A stretch of 64,000 nucleotides of DNA from Martinezella rhizogenes (GCF_000799715.1 NZ_JUHG01000015.1:124001-188000), one strand, 5' to 3'; counted from the first letter of the stretch, positions 26,236-35,983 are shown. Notes: generated by a model not told the origin, from the letters alone. Made by a program: numbers and translations.

Positions 26236-26883
26236 TCAGCCGACGTGAAGATGGTTTTCAACAACGGCGACACCGGGCACCGACCATGCTGCTTGCTCTG
26301 CCGCGTGCCGCTCATTCCAGGCATGTACGTCGCCTTCAAGGACGACTTTGCTCTCGGACACGCGAACTCTTATTCCATCCGCCTCGATCTCGGCGTTCCG
26401 CCGAAGCGCCCGCTCTATACGATCCTTGATGTCGGACATGCCTACAAGTTGACGGATCGTCAGGTAATTGGTGACACCAAGAACGCCACCGAGCTTTTTG
26501 ACCGCATTTTCCGCCGCCATACGCTGGAAGTGCCAACGCACTTGGCCGGAGAGCGTCACCCAGCCCCGCTGGACCTTGACATCAATGGCGCCGTCGGGAA
26601 GCGCGGTGTCCCAGGCAATAATATCGAGTGCGCGTGACGCGATTTCATCGTCGGCATGCTTTTTTCGCTCAGGCCAGCGCACATCGATCTCCTCGGCAAT
26701 CGCCCGGACACCTTTCACGCGCTGAGCAATGGCGTCCGCCGCCATTTTCTCGGCGTAGCTCTTCACGTGGCCAGACAGTGTCACGACACCATTCTCCACG
26801 GAAACGCCGATGTTGGCAGCATCAACACTGGGATCGAATTCCAGTTCGTCGAGGATATCCCGACGTATCTCTAGATCACTCAT
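26236..26883 (-). CDS. Triple BON-domain protein, paralogue of 9274
   Basis: The 215-residue protein has three BON repeats (cores VVTLSGHV, WVTLSGQV and KVVLEGDV). It matches the protein at 9274-9921 along its whole length, including LEF[DE]P.VDAA[DN]IGV near the start and AE[QR]AAWS.PGV at the end. No signal peptide is seen. AAGGAGG precedes ATG 26883. Upstream, at 26958, is a box with one altered base. The pairing of a BON gene with Usp genes repeats the arrangement at 9-10.7 kb. Confidence 0.88.
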   Translation of the reverse strand: MSDLEIRRDILDELEFDPSVDAANIGVSVENGVVTLSGHVKSYAEKMAADAIAQRVKGVRAIAEEIDVRWPERKKHADDEIASRALDIIAWDTALPDGAIDVKVQRGWVTLSGQVRWHFQRMAAENAVKKLGGVLGVTNYLTIRQLVGMSDIKDRIERALRRNAEIEADGIRVRVSESKVVLEGDVHAWNERHAAEQAAWSVPGVAVVENHLHVG

Positions 26884-27219
26884 GATTTCCTCCTTGCAGA
26901 CAATTGAGCGAGGGTCGCACCTCAAATCAAATCTCGCCAATCCGGCGTGCGGTGTCATTGCGCTGGGTCAAAGACGAAGCGGTGTCTTGGCGAGCTTGGT
27001 CGAGATCGACGGGCAAACTTAAATTGCCTGGATCTCGATCCGTCATGACCCTCGGATTATGGGAGGATTGGGAGCAGCCCTGCGAAAATCGATCGGGGCC
27101 GGGCCGCATTTAGTCTGGTACGGGCCATCTGTCGGAGATGTCTCTGATCATGCGGTGTTTGAGAGATGCTAGGCAATCATCGAAGAAGGGCGCCGGGATA
27201 ACAGTTCCGGCGCTTGTTA
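26884..27219. other. Intergenic stretch with degenerate box, no gene
   Basis: This 336-base gap lies between the BON gene start and the end of the Usp gene at 27220. Apart from the imperfect box at 26958-26971 nothing recognisable was found. Confidence 0.5.
26958..26971 (-). promoter_or_regulatory. Imperfect FNR/FixK-type box
   Basis: TTGCGCTGGGTCAA (TTGACCCAGCGCAA on the minus strand) differs at one of the eight key bases. It is 75 bases upstream of the BON ATG at 26883. Confidence 0.4.
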
Positions 27220-28053
27220 TCAGTGGGCGAGAAACAACGGTATGTCCGAGTCTTTCAGCATCGATCGCGTCACTCCGCCGAACAGGCGTTCCTGTAACCG
27301 CGGATGACTATAGGCTCCCATGACGATCATGTCGGCTGCGATGTCGACCGCATGTTGTCGCAACGTTTCATCGACCGGTCGGCCGCCGCTCGCAACGCAA
27401 TCGACATCGACCTTGACGCCATGCCGTGCGAGGAAAGTGGCGATATCCGCGCCGGGCTCCTCGCCGTTGACGGAACGCGCGGCAAGCGGATCGACAAGCG
27501 TGACATGCACCGCCCCGGCGGCTTGCAAGAAGTCGATCGACTGGCGCGCGGCGCGCGCAGCCTCCTCGCCAGAGTCCCAGGCCAGCAAAATTGTTTTTGG
27601 CGTGAGCCGAACCATCTTGTCGCTCGGGGTGACAAGCACCGGTGTCGGCGACTGGAACAGTGCCCCGTCGATCACTCTTCGCCGCAGCTCCTCGTTGCGC
27701 GCGGCCTGCGGGCCAATAAGGACAAGATCGGCATAAAGAGCCCGCTCGGCTATATCATCGTCCGCCCAGGCAAATTCCGTGTAGACCTCCTGCACGTCAT
27801 AGGACGTCGTGCTCCCGCTGAGCAGCGTTTTGATATCGGCTGCTTTTTCGGCCAATGTATCTATTTCTCGTTGCCGCTCATCTAGCCTGATGGTGGAGAT
27901 AGCATCGTATGCCGTGAGGGGAGGCGTGGTGCACATCGAAACCACCAGCGCGGTAAGATGGGCACCATGCGTTTGGCAAAAGTCGCTGGCGCCCTTCACG
28001 TCATCCTTGAATTCATGGACGTCGAGGATACTCAAGACAGTTTTGATGGACAT
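27220..28053 (-). CDS. Tandem universal stress protein
   Basis: The 277-residue protein has two Usp domains. The start MSIKTVLSILDV is the first strand, and the second domain ends in GAYSHPRLQERLFGG with T-R-S-M-L, the nucleotide-binding loop. A GGAAAGG site precedes the ATG. It is related to the protein at 24521-25342. The box at 28116 lies 63 bases upstream, and on the other side of it is the metallo-beta-lactamase gene. Confidence 0.88.
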   Translation of the reverse strand: MSIKTVLSILDVHEFKDDVKGASDFCQTHGAHLTALVVSMCTTPPLTAYDAISTIRLDERQREIDTLAEKAADIKTLLSGSTTSYDVQEVYTEFAWADDDIAERALYADLVLIGPQAARNEELRRRVIDGALFQSPTPVLVTPSDKMVRLTPKTILLAWDSGEEAARAARQSIDFLQAAGAVHVTLVDPLAARSVNGEEPGADIATFLARHGVKVDVDCVASGGRPVDETLRQHAVDIAADMIVMGAYSHPRLQERLFGGVTRSMLKDSDIPLFLAH

Positions 28054-28115
28054 GATCAGATCGCCTTTCCTGTTTGGAGGTAGGCAAAGATAATCTCTAT
28101 TGTATCCATGTTTCC

Positions 28116-28129
28116 TTGATCTTCCTCAA
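28116..28129. promoter_or_regulatory. FNR/FixK-type box between divergent genes
   Basis: TTGATCTTCCTCAA has both half-sites. It is 63 bases from the Usp ATG (28053) and 52 bases from the metallo-beta-lactamase ATG (28181). Confidence 0.7.
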
Positions 28130-28180
28130 AGCGAGAGCGATCCCGCATGCATAAAGTCATTGTGCATATGAGGAAAGCCG

Positions 28181-29782
28181 ATGACGAACCCAATATTACA
28201 TTTCTATGGCGCGGCCGGATCGGTCACCGGGTCGTGCTTTGTGCTTGAACACGCCGGTGCTCGCACCATGATCGATTGCGGCATGTTTCAAGGGTCGAAG
28301 ACCGAGAAGGAGTTGAATTACCGGCCGTTCCCGTTCGAACCGGCTCTGATTGACTCGGTCATCCTGACCCACGCTCATATCGATCATTCGGGCCTCATCC
28401 CAAAGCTTGTCAAAGCCGGTTTCGAGGGGCACATCCATTGTACCGCGGCAACCCTGGATCTGTGCACAATCATGCTTCAGGACTCCGGGCACATCCAGGA
28501 GTCGGAAGTCGAGCAATTGAACCGCCGCAACCGGCATAGATCGCGCGACACGTTGGAACCGATCTACACGGCGGATGATGCTCGCGCTGCGATGACCCAG
28601 TTTCGAGCGGTTGCCTATAAGGAATGGCAGGAAGAACAAGGCCGCCTTAGGTTCCGGTTTTGGGACGCTGGACATCTGCTCGGTTCGGCCTCCGTCGAAA
28701 TCGAACTCGCGACCGAAAACGGCCCGATCCGCATGCTGTTTTCCGGTGATGTCGGTCCGCAGCACAAACTCTTGGAGGCTCGACCAGATGCCCCTAAGGG
28801 CTTCGATTATGTCATCTGTGAAAGCACGTATGGGGATCGTGAACGGGACGAAGTTTCCGACGTCGCTCGTCGCGGGCAACTTCGTGAGATCCTTCTCAAG
28901 GCCCATCATCCCAACGGCGCTCTACTGATCCCATCATTTGCGGTCGAACGCACACAGGAACTGCTTGCAGATATCAATGTGTTGATGGATGCGGGGGAAA
29001 TATCCCGGTGTCCCGTTATCATCGACTCCCCATTGGCTTCGCGCGCGACCGCAATCTTCAAGCAGCATGCACGTTCCATCCCTAACGGCGACCTGCTTAT
29101 CAAAGCGCTGAATGCCAAAAATGTACGCTTTACGGAAACGGCCGAGCAATCAAAAGCAATCGATCTCATTCGCGGTTTCCATATCATCATCGCCGCCAGC
29201 GGCATGTGCGAGGCCGGCCGCATTCGTCACCGTCTCAAGAACTGGCTTTGGCGGGATGAGGGCACGGTATTGCTCGTCGGGTTCCAGGCTGCCGGAACGC
29301 TTGGGAGGATTCTGGAAGACGGAGCACACACGGTAAAAATCCAGGGCGAAGAAATCATCGTCCGCGCGACTGTGCGAACGCTGGATGCCTATAGCGGTCA
29401 TGCGGACGCCACCGAATTGACGCATTGGATAGAGGCCAGAGAGCCGATACGATCAGCATTGTTCCTGGTTCACGGCGAGCCTGCCGCCCGCGATAAGTTG
29501 AAATCCCATCTGTTGGCCGTGAAACCAGGTACGGCGATTATGGTGCCGTCGCTTGATGACAGCTACAGCCTGACAAAAACGGCTGCGGTTCCGCTTACGC
29601 GTGTCACACCACCTCCGCGCCTCGTTCCACAAGATGTCGGGCATTCGGATTGGCACAATGATTACCAGTCGGTCATTCTCGACCTAGAGGAACGGCTACG
29701 GAGAACGGCCGATCGGAAAGGGCGTGCCATCATTCTGCGACGGGTCAAAAAGGCCCTGGATGAGGATGCCAGTGAAAATTAG
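28181..29782 (+). CDS. Beta-CASP metallo-beta-lactamase (RNA-processing type)
   Basis: The 533-residue protein has the metal-binding H64-A-H-I-D-H69-SG, further motifs D-A-G-H-L-L-G and F-S-G-D-V-G, and a beta-CASP insert (PSFAVERTQELL, SGMCEAGRI, then YSGHAD). This is the COG1236 group related to CPSF73/Ysh1 nucleases, which cut RNA with two zinc ions. Bacterial members often lie beside Usp and BON genes in stress islands; their role is not well known. The next gene follows after 15 bases. Confidence 0.9.
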   Translation: MTNPILHFYGAAGSVTGSCFVLEHAGARTMIDCGMFQGSKTEKELNYRPFPFEPALIDSVILTHAHIDHSGLIPKLVKAGFEGHIHCTAATLDLCTIMLQDSGHIQESEVEQLNRRNRHRSRDTLEPIYTADDARAAMTQFRAVAYKEWQEEQGRLRFRFWDAGHLLGSASVEIELATENGPIRMLFSGDVGPQHKLLEARPDAPKGFDYVICESTYGDRERDEVSDVARRGQLREILLKAHHPNGALLIPSFAVERTQELLADINVLMDAGEISRCPVIIDSPLASRATAIFKQHARSIPNGDLLIKALNAKNVRFTETAEQSKAIDLIRGFHIIIAASGMCEAGRIRHRLKNWLWRDEGTVLLVGFQAAGTLGRILEDGAHTVKIQGEEIIVRATVRTLDAYSGHADATELTHWIEAREPIRSALFLVHGEPAARDKLKSHLLAVKPGTAIMVPSLDDSYSLTKTAAVPLTRVTPPPRLVPQDVGHSDWHNDYQSVILDLEERLRRTADRKGRAIILRRVKKALDEDASEN

Positions 29783-29797
29783 CTCCCGAGGAGGAAA

Positions 29798-30163
29798 ATG
29801 ATGCTGACCACAGATCGCGATTGCAGGAGGGGCGGGCAGCGATTTGCCATGCCGACACTCGGGGAGGTCGAGGGCAAGCTCATTGCGTCGGAAATTGTCG
29901 CCACAAGCTGCCTCCGTCAGCTTTTGGTTGGTTCTAACACGGATGCAATGCTCTCCATAAGGCTCAGAATCAGGCAGGCCCTTAACGCGCGTTGCAGAAT
30001 AGCTGGACTTTGCTGCGAAGATACCGATGCGGCCGTGGAATACGCTTTGCAGTTCCTCGATGCGACCGTGGAGGCCGTCCGAAGCCAGCCCAAACCGAGT
30101 TTGAAGTCTGGTGGTTGTGTGACGGTTCGCCGATTGAGGCGCATGGGGCTATCGGAGCAATAG
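29798..30163 (+). CDS. Small conserved protein, paralogue of the gene at 2833
   Basis: The 121-residue soluble protein has two possible ATGs in a row (29798, 29801) after GAGGAGG. From MPTLGEVEGK onward it aligns without gaps for about 73 residues with the protein at 2833-3144, with a basic C-terminal tail added (SGGCVTVRRLRR). The function is not known. It is probably co-transcribed with the metallo-beta-lactamase gene from the box at 28116, so both paralogues are in anaerobox-linked units. Confidence 0.75.
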   Translation: MMLTTDRDCRRGGQRFAMPTLGEVEGKLIASEIVATSCLRQLLVGSNTDAMLSIRLRIRQALNARCRIAGLCCEDTDAAVEYALQFLDATVEAVRSQPKPSLKSGGCVTVRRLRRMGLSEQ

Positions 30164-30946
30164 CAAAATCCGCGCCAAGTGCGACGGAGGAACGATCCCG
30201 AGGAGAATTGGAGAGCGCTACTCGGTGCCGGTTGACCCCTTCCGCACCGGCCAGAGCGGATCAACTGAGCCGCCCATCGCCCATCTGATCTGCCTGATCA
30301 CGGATGGATTCAAGCGATGATCAAGCAATTTGAAGACGTTCTGCGACGCCTGTTCGCAATCTATTCCATTCTTCATTCCTGATCGCTTCTGAACGTTCGC
30401 GATGAACTCCAATTTTCCCGAGCACGGCCGGGAGTGCTCAGGCTGCCAGTTTCGTAGAAAATTCCGTGGATCAACGCCGGCAGATGGGATGAAAAATCAG
30501 CCATCGCTTTCTGACCGATTACGGTTAAGTTTCATGTCCTTTGGATCCAATCTTCCATTTACAGGGAACCACGGCCGCGGTGAATAAAGCCAAGTGCCGT
30601 AAGGGTTCTCGACGGCTCTGATGGATCATCGCGAAATGAAAATCAGGCTGAAATGACGTGGAATTCAATATCCGTATGGGTAGGTTGCCGGCTGGTTCCG
30701 TGCCTGCATCGGTCCTGAAGCGCTTTTTTTGATCCTTCTCGGGAGCACCGTCTGAGCCTCGGAGTCTGCGAAGAGTTGATGCTTCAATTCGTGGCGACCG
30801 GGTTTTCCCTCGACTTCACCGAGCGTCGGCAGGGGGCGTCACATTTTGCTCATCCGTCATCTGGGCAAAGAATAGATGTGCGAGCAGCCGCGCTTTCATC
30901 GAACCAAGAAGCACCCGAAAGGGGGTGCCGGATTGCTGTGACGCCG
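30164..30946. other. 783-base stretch without a supported gene
   Basis: Short frames at 30402-30587 and 30776-31042 have no ribosome site or recognisable sequence. A TTGA-TGCT-TCAA sequence at 30776-30787 has the wrong spacing for an anaerobox. A T-run near 30724 is not preceded by a clear hairpin. This may be remnant DNA. Confidence 0.45.
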
Positions 30947-31978
30947 TCACACGTCCTGCTCGGCAATGAATATCTCCCAGGCTGCGATAAAGAGCGCTGC
31001 TACCAATGGCCCGATGACAAAGCCGTTGAGCCCGATGAGTGAAATACCGCCAATCGTCGAAACCAAGACGACGTAGTCTGGAAGCTTCGTTTCCTGTCCT
31101 ACCAACGGTGGTCTCAGGAAGTTATCCACTAGTCCGATCACCAAAATACCTGTGGCGACCAGGATAAAAGCTTTTAACCATTCGCCGAACAGCGCGAGGT
31201 AAATTACAGCCGGCACCCAGATTAGAGCGGCTCCAATAGCTGGCAGTAGGGAGAGGAAGCTCATCAGCACCCCCCACAATAACGCTGGTTCAATACCTAA
31301 GGCCCAAAACGCCGCTCCACCAATCGATCCTTGCAATGCCGCGATGATGACATTGCCCCTAACGGTAGCCCGCACAACTGAAGTAAATTTTGAAACGAAC
31401 CGGCGCGCGTGGGTGTCGCTCATTGGGATCGCTCTTCGCACGGTTTTAGCCAGAAAACGTCCGTCCCGAAACATGAAGAACAGTAGATAGAGCATCAAGC
31501 TAAACGTAATTATGACTTGCACCGTGTTTTGACCAAAACTCAATGCCCGGCCAGCAAAGAAGCCGCCGCTCTGCACGAGCATCGATGAGATGCGATCTTG
31601 TAGCCCCCTTAGATCCAAGGTTTTGATGCTTTCCTGCAAGAACAACGGCAACGCGCCTTGCAGCTGCTCAAATACCTGGCGCGGATCAATCTCCCCATTG
31701 TTGATGCGCTGGTAAAGGTGATTGCCTTCTTGCACCAGCGAGCTCAGCACAATCAACCCAGGTATGATCACCAGACAGACGCACATGAGCGTTGAAAGCG
31801 CTGCCGCTACGTTTCGGTGTCGCGATAATCGTGACTCCAGTCGTCTGTGAACTGGAAAAAAGATGATTGCGAAAACAACAGCCCAAAAAATTGCCGAATA
31901 GAACGGGAGGATAATTGCGAAAAACGCAATCGTCACCAACACCAAGAGTAGATAGAAGCTAAGCCGCTGAATAAACAT
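30947..31978 (-). CDS. AI-2E family transporter (PerM/YdiK type)
   Basis: The 343-residue protein has about seven to eight membrane helices and the family end section (LLPAIGAALIWVPAVIYL, then GLVDNFLRPPLVG and FVIGPLVAALF). Family members include Na+/H+ antiporters and the autoinducer-2 exporter TqsA; the substrate here is unknown. Codons look more A/T-rich than in neighbouring genes, which may mean separate acquisition. No anaerobox was found upstream. Confidence 0.85.
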   Translation of the reverse strand: MFIQRLSFYLLLVLVTIAFFAIILPFYSAIFWAVVFAIIFFPVHRRLESRLSRHRNVAAALSTLMCVCLVIIPGLIVLSSLVQEGNHLYQRINNGEIDPRQVFEQLQGALPLFLQESIKTLDLRGLQDRISSMLVQSGGFFAGRALSFGQNTVQVIITFSLMLYLLFFMFRDGRFLAKTVRRAIPMSDTHARRFVSKFTSVVRATVRGNVIIAALQGSIGGAAFWALGIEPALLWGVLMSFLSLLPAIGAALIWVPAVIYLALFGEWLKAFILVATGILVIGLVDNFLRPPLVGQETKLPDYVVLVSTIGGISLIGLNGFVIGPLVAALFIAAWEIFIAEQDV

Positions 31979-32210
31979 AATCTGCTATCCATATCAATTC
32001 TGTCTAGGCGATGCTGTGCCATGGTACTGATGGCGCGGATGTCTTCTTCTCTGTAGAGACGTTGTCAAATATCACTGTGACACATTGCGATATCCACGGG
32101 GTAAGAAACCATTCGATCAGGTCTCGTGTTTGGATGCCATTTGCGGGGCTGATCTTGAATAAAGCTTTCTCCAAGGGGCCGCTGCTTCGGTTCGAATTTG
32201 GGCAACGCGA

Positions 32211-34871
32211 TCATGCCGGTTTCCGGGACTGCCATTTATCGACTTCAGTCACGAAGAGGATCGAGGAAGCGGCAAGCAAGGTCATTCCCCATTCGGCAAG
32301 CGAAATGGGCGCAAGCTCCAGCGTCTCCCGGAACCAGGGAATATACATCGCCGAGATATGCACCGCCTGCGCTGCGATGATGCTGATAAGCAGAAGTGGA
32401 TTGCTGAAGAAGGACGATATGAAAACTGACTGCCGTTCCGATCGGCTGGTGACGGTCTGTACGTTCTCGAACATGACAAAGAGCAGGAGTAGCAGGTTGC
32501 GCGCCTCTGCGACCTCGTAACCCACCGACAGCAGCCAATAGAAGATCGCAAATCCACCGCCCCCGATGACGAGAGCCGAGAAGATGATCCGGCGGATCAT
32601 CAACTGGTCAAAAATCGGCTCCTTCGGCCGCCTCGGCGGTCTAGAAAGTTCGTCGCCTTCGGGCTTTTCGCCGGCGAGCGCGACGTCCTGAATGCCATTC
32701 GTCACCAGGTTTAGCCAAAGGAGTTGCACCGGTAGCAGAGGCATGGGTAGGCCGAGAGGAATCGCCAGCAGAAAGAGCAGCATTTCGGCGGCACCCGTTG
32801 CGACCGACATCAGAATCACCTTGCGGATGTTGGAATAGGCTGTACGACCCTCGCTGATACCATTGACGATCGAGGCGAAGTTGTCATCGGTCACAACGAT
32901 ACCGGCGCTTTCCTTGGCGACCTCGGTCCCCTTGCGCCCCATGGCGACGCCAACATGGGCGTGTTTCAGGGCGGGCGCATCGTTGACACCGTCTCCTGTG
33001 ACCGCCACAAAATGACCGTTGCGGGCGAGCGAAAGGACAATCGCGAGCTTCTGGGCCGGCGCTACGCGCGCATAGATCAGGGCTTGGCGCGTAAGATCGT
33101 CCAGCCGGTTAGGTCCTGCCTTTTCCGCCTTGCTAACCGCCTCGCCGGTCGTGATCTGGTCGGCCCGGAACACAAACCCGGCCTGACCGGCGATCGCTGC
33201 CGCTGTTTTCGGATCGTCTCCCGTGACCATCGCCACCACGATGCCAGCCTCCCGGCAAGCCCGGATCGCTTGCGGGACTTCGGGACGGATGGGGTCTTGC
33301 ATACCGGCCAGCCCCAGAAAGACGAGATCAACCAGATGGTGGGAACCAAAGGTGTCGTCGGTGGCGTTGCTAATCTCGCCCTCCGCGAAGGCGAGTACGC
33401 GCAGCCCGCGTTCCGCCATCTGTCGCTTCTGGGCAAGAAGCATGTCGCGGTCAATGGGGACCAGTCGATCGCCAACATCCATGCGGTCGGCCATTGCGAT
33501 CAGGGTCTCGGCGGATCCCTTGACGAAGATATGCACGCGCTTGCCGCGACCATGGAAGGAAGCGGCATATCTGAGGTCCGGTTCGTAGGGGATGCGGGCA
33601 ACAAGCGGGAAGGCGTTGGCCATCTTGTCCCGCGTCAAACCTGCCTTATGAGCAGCAGCCAGGAGTGCGATATCCACCGTGTCGCCGACGCCCTTCCAAC
33701 TGTTTCCCTCAAACGTTAGAGAGCCCTCGTTGGGCAAGGAGGCGGCGCGGAGCAGCCGGACGGCTCGTTCACGCGCATGCTTAGAGCTCATGTCGGAGGC
33801 GCGGATTTCGCAGGCGTCGAGATCGGCATGCGCGTCGAGGGTAAGGTCGGTTCCGTCCGGCAGACGGATGTCTGTGACCGTCAACTCGTTTAGGGTGAGT
33901 GTGCCGGTCTTGTCAGTGGCGATCATCGTACAGGAACCGAGCGATTCCACCGCAGGCATGCGGCGAACGATGACGTTACGCTTCGCCATGCGGCGCATAC
34001 TGATCGCAAGCGCAATGGAGATAGCGATTGGCAGTCCTTCCGGAATGGCGCTGACGGCAAGCCCCACTGACATCAGAAAGAGTTCCTGCCACGCAAGTCC
34101 GCGCAGGTAGCCGATTGCGACGAGCACCAGTGATGTGACGCCGACCGCCCAGGCGATAACGTTGGAGAAATGCGCCAGCCGGATCATTAGCGGCGGCTGG
34201 GAAATGGATGCCCTTCCGATTTCGGATGCGATCTTGCCGATCTCGGTGCTGAGGCCGGTGGCGGTTACGACGCCCTTTCCGCGCCCGCGAGTGACGAGCG
34301 TTCCGGCAAAGGCCGTCGTCGCTTTGCGATCTTCGAGCAGTTCCCCAGGAATGTGGGCGGCTTTTCTTGCGGGCAGGGATTCGCCGGTCAACGGTGACTC
34401 ATCGCAGAGAAGATCGTTGGTGTCAGTCAAAATGAGGTCTGCCGGAACCCGTGAGCCGGCATCGAGCATCACAAGGTCGTCAGGCACCAGAAAGCGCGCT
34501 TCGATTTCCTGCACTAGCCCGTCGCGCACGACCATGGCATGCGACTGTTCGAGCTTGCGGAGCGCTGCGGCAGCCCGCCCGGCGGAATATTCCTGCATGC
34601 TGCCAATGATGCCATTCAAGAGCAGGACGACGCCGATGAAGATTGCGTCCTCGGCTTCGCTGACCATCAAGGAGACACCAGCCGCGAGGAGAAGGATGTA
34701 GATCAGCGGGCTGCGGAACTGACGCAGGAAAAGGGAAATAATAGAAGGAGGTTGGGGTTGCGGTAGAATGTTGAACCCATGTCGCTCTAGACGGCTCTTC
34801 GCTTCCGCAACGGAAAGACCATCTGCCGTATCGCCGCGGAGGTTGTCACGTTGGGTGCCGAAGATGGCCAT
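32211..34871 (-). CDS. P2-type cation-transporting ATPase (Ca2+-ATPase-like)
   Basis: The 886-residue pump has TGESLP in the actuator, membrane PEGLP (277-281), phosphorylation D320-KTGTLT, GDGVNDAPAL, and a C-terminal four-helix block with LWLNLVTNGIQDVAL. The PEGL and N-x-x-x-D features place it with P2A/P2B calcium-type or related bacterial cation ATPases. Ion choice is uncertain. GGAAG precedes the ATG. No full anaerobox was found upstream, only a TTGATCAA sequence near 35004. Confidence 0.88.
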   Translation of the reverse strand: MAIFGTQRDNLRGDTADGLSVAEAKSRLERHGFNILPQPQPPSIISLFLRQFRSPLIYILLLAAGVSLMVSEAEDAIFIGVVLLLNGIIGSMQEYSAGRAAAALRKLEQSHAMVVRDGLVQEIEARFLVPDDLVMLDAGSRVPADLILTDTNDLLCDESPLTGESLPARKAAHIPGELLEDRKATTAFAGTLVTRGRGKGVVTATGLSTEIGKIASEIGRASISQPPLMIRLAHFSNVIAWAVGVTSLVLVAIGYLRGLAWQELFLMSVGLAVSAIPEGLPIAISIALAISMRRMAKRNVIVRRMPAVESLGSCTMIATDKTGTLTLNELTVTDIRLPDGTDLTLDAHADLDACEIRASDMSSKHARERAVRLLRAASLPNEGSLTFEGNSWKGVGDTVDIALLAAAHKAGLTRDKMANAFPLVARIPYEPDLRYAASFHGRGKRVHIFVKGSAETLIAMADRMDVGDRLVPIDRDMLLAQKRQMAERGLRVLAFAEGEISNATDDTFGSHHLVDLVFLGLAGMQDPIRPEVPQAIRACREAGIVVAMVTGDDPKTAAAIAGQAGFVFRADQITTGEAVSKAEKAGPNRLDDLTRQALIYARVAPAQKLAIVLSLARNGHFVAVTGDGVNDAPALKHAHVGVAMGRKGTEVAKESAGIVVTDDNFASIVNGISEGRTAYSNIRKVILMSVATGAAEMLLFLLAIPLGLPMPLLPVQLLWLNLVTNGIQDVALAGEKPEGDELSRPPRRPKEPIFDQLMIRRIIFSALVIGGGGFAIFYWLLSVGYEVAEARNLLLLLFVMFENVQTVTSRSERQSVFISSFFSNPLLLISIIAAQAVHISAMYIPWFRETLELAPISLAEWGMTLLAASSILFVTEVDKWQSRKPA

Positions 34872-35062
34872 GTCGGTCTTCCTTTCTCTTCTGGCGCCTT
34901 AACACTTTTCGGCTAGTGGAACTGAAAACTGTCCCACCTTGAACGACTGCGTTGTGGTCGGGCTCTGGCGATGAACCACCGCTCAGATTTTGCTGTCCGT
35001 CGATTGATCAAGGACCCTATTCTCGACGCTGGGAGCATCGTTGTGAGCGTGCAAGCGAGGTG

Positions 35063-35413
35063 TTAAATCGAATGAGCGCAAGATTGGCAGAATGGTGTGT
35101 GTGGGACCGCCTCAAGCCTCTGCTCGCCGATCGGCCTACCGCATTTCACACAGGTGCCAAATGTGCCAGCTTCAATCCGGTCCAAAGCCGCTTGGACAGC
35201 CAGGAGCTCCTTCTGTCCGGTCTCGCCGAGTTCTTCCAGGACTTCATCGTTATTTCGCTCTGTGGCACGATCACTATCATCAGGATTGCGAGGCGCCTCG
35301 AAATCCTGCTCAATCGCTCGCAGGCGGATTTGTAGCTCGCGCCGACGTTGGTTGAGGATCGCCCTATACTTTTCGATATGCTGCCTCAGTGGTGAGGAGG
35401 AGTGCTTCTGCAT
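35063..35413 (-). CDS. DksA/TraR-family zinc-finger protein
   Basis: The 116-residue protein ends in a four-cysteine zinc finger, CVKC-x17-CQSC, and has a coiled-coil N-terminal part with an acidic stretch (NDEVLEELGETG), as in DksA, which binds the RNA polymerase secondary channel with ppGpp. It is shorter than E. coli DksA (151), like many rhizobial paralogues. ATG 35413 has GGAG seven bases upstream; ATG 35419 is too close. The frame is open to 35629, where it meets the box at 35629-35642, implying a long leader. Confidence 0.85.
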   Translation of the reverse strand: MQKHSSSPLRQHIEKYRAILNQRRRELQIRLRAIEQDFEAPRNPDDSDRATERNNDEVLEELGETGQKELLAVQAALDRIEAGTFGTCVKCGRPIGEQRLEAVPHTPFCQSCAHSI

Positions 35414-35628
35414 GGTCATTCTCCAGTCGGTCTCATGTTCTTCTGCCAACCCCAACCCCTGAGCATCAGCAAGCCAAGGATCCGACGATGGAATACCTGT
35501 CTTCGCATTTTGCTCATCTCTGGCCGAGTATCTGCAACGCAGGTGCCGCAGAGAGACCGGGTTGGTCGCGAAAACCAGCCAATTCCGTGCACCTCGAACA
35601 AACCTAGACCTATCGCCGGTCTGTTGCA

Positions 35629-35642
35629 TTGATCCGCATCAA
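35629..35642 (-). promoter_or_regulatory. FNR/FixK-type anaerobox
   Basis: TTGATCCGCATCAA is a full match, 216 bases upstream of the DksA-like start at 35413. No closer gene on either strand is intact. Confidence 0.7.
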
Positions 35643-35983
35643 GGCTGTCCCTCAGTCGGTTAGGGGCCAAACATCGGTCCGAGACGACTCGCATGGTAGT
35701 GTTTTCCCTGGTGCACTGTGCTGAATCAAAACCGGTAACTCGGATTGGTAGCGCAGGCGTGCACTCAATAGCGCGGTGACACCCAAGGTCGCGTCTGATC
35801 TGAGCAAACCTCTTGCGGACTACCAACCGCAGGCTTATCGTTTCGGCCAGTCGGAAAGAGATGCGGCCTTGCAGACGCGTGGCGCGGTGTGATCGATGTA
35901 TTATCCGACTGGCATAAGTGTTTGCCAACCAGCTTCCCAGAGAAGCTGGTTTCCGCCTCCAGCAGTGAAAGCGAGGCAATCCC
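35643..35983. other. 341-base stretch, nothing supported
   Basis: It lies between the anaerobox and a frameshifted small gene. No recognisable coding, repeat or hairpin was seen. Confidence 0.4.

Noticed and set aside
30776..30787. TTGA-TGCT-TCAA as a possible anaerobox
   Set aside because: Spacer of four instead of six bases; FNR-type dimers need the 14-base form.
34999..35012. TTGATCAA near the P2 ATPase start as a regulatory site
   Set aside because: The half-sites abut without the six-base spacer.
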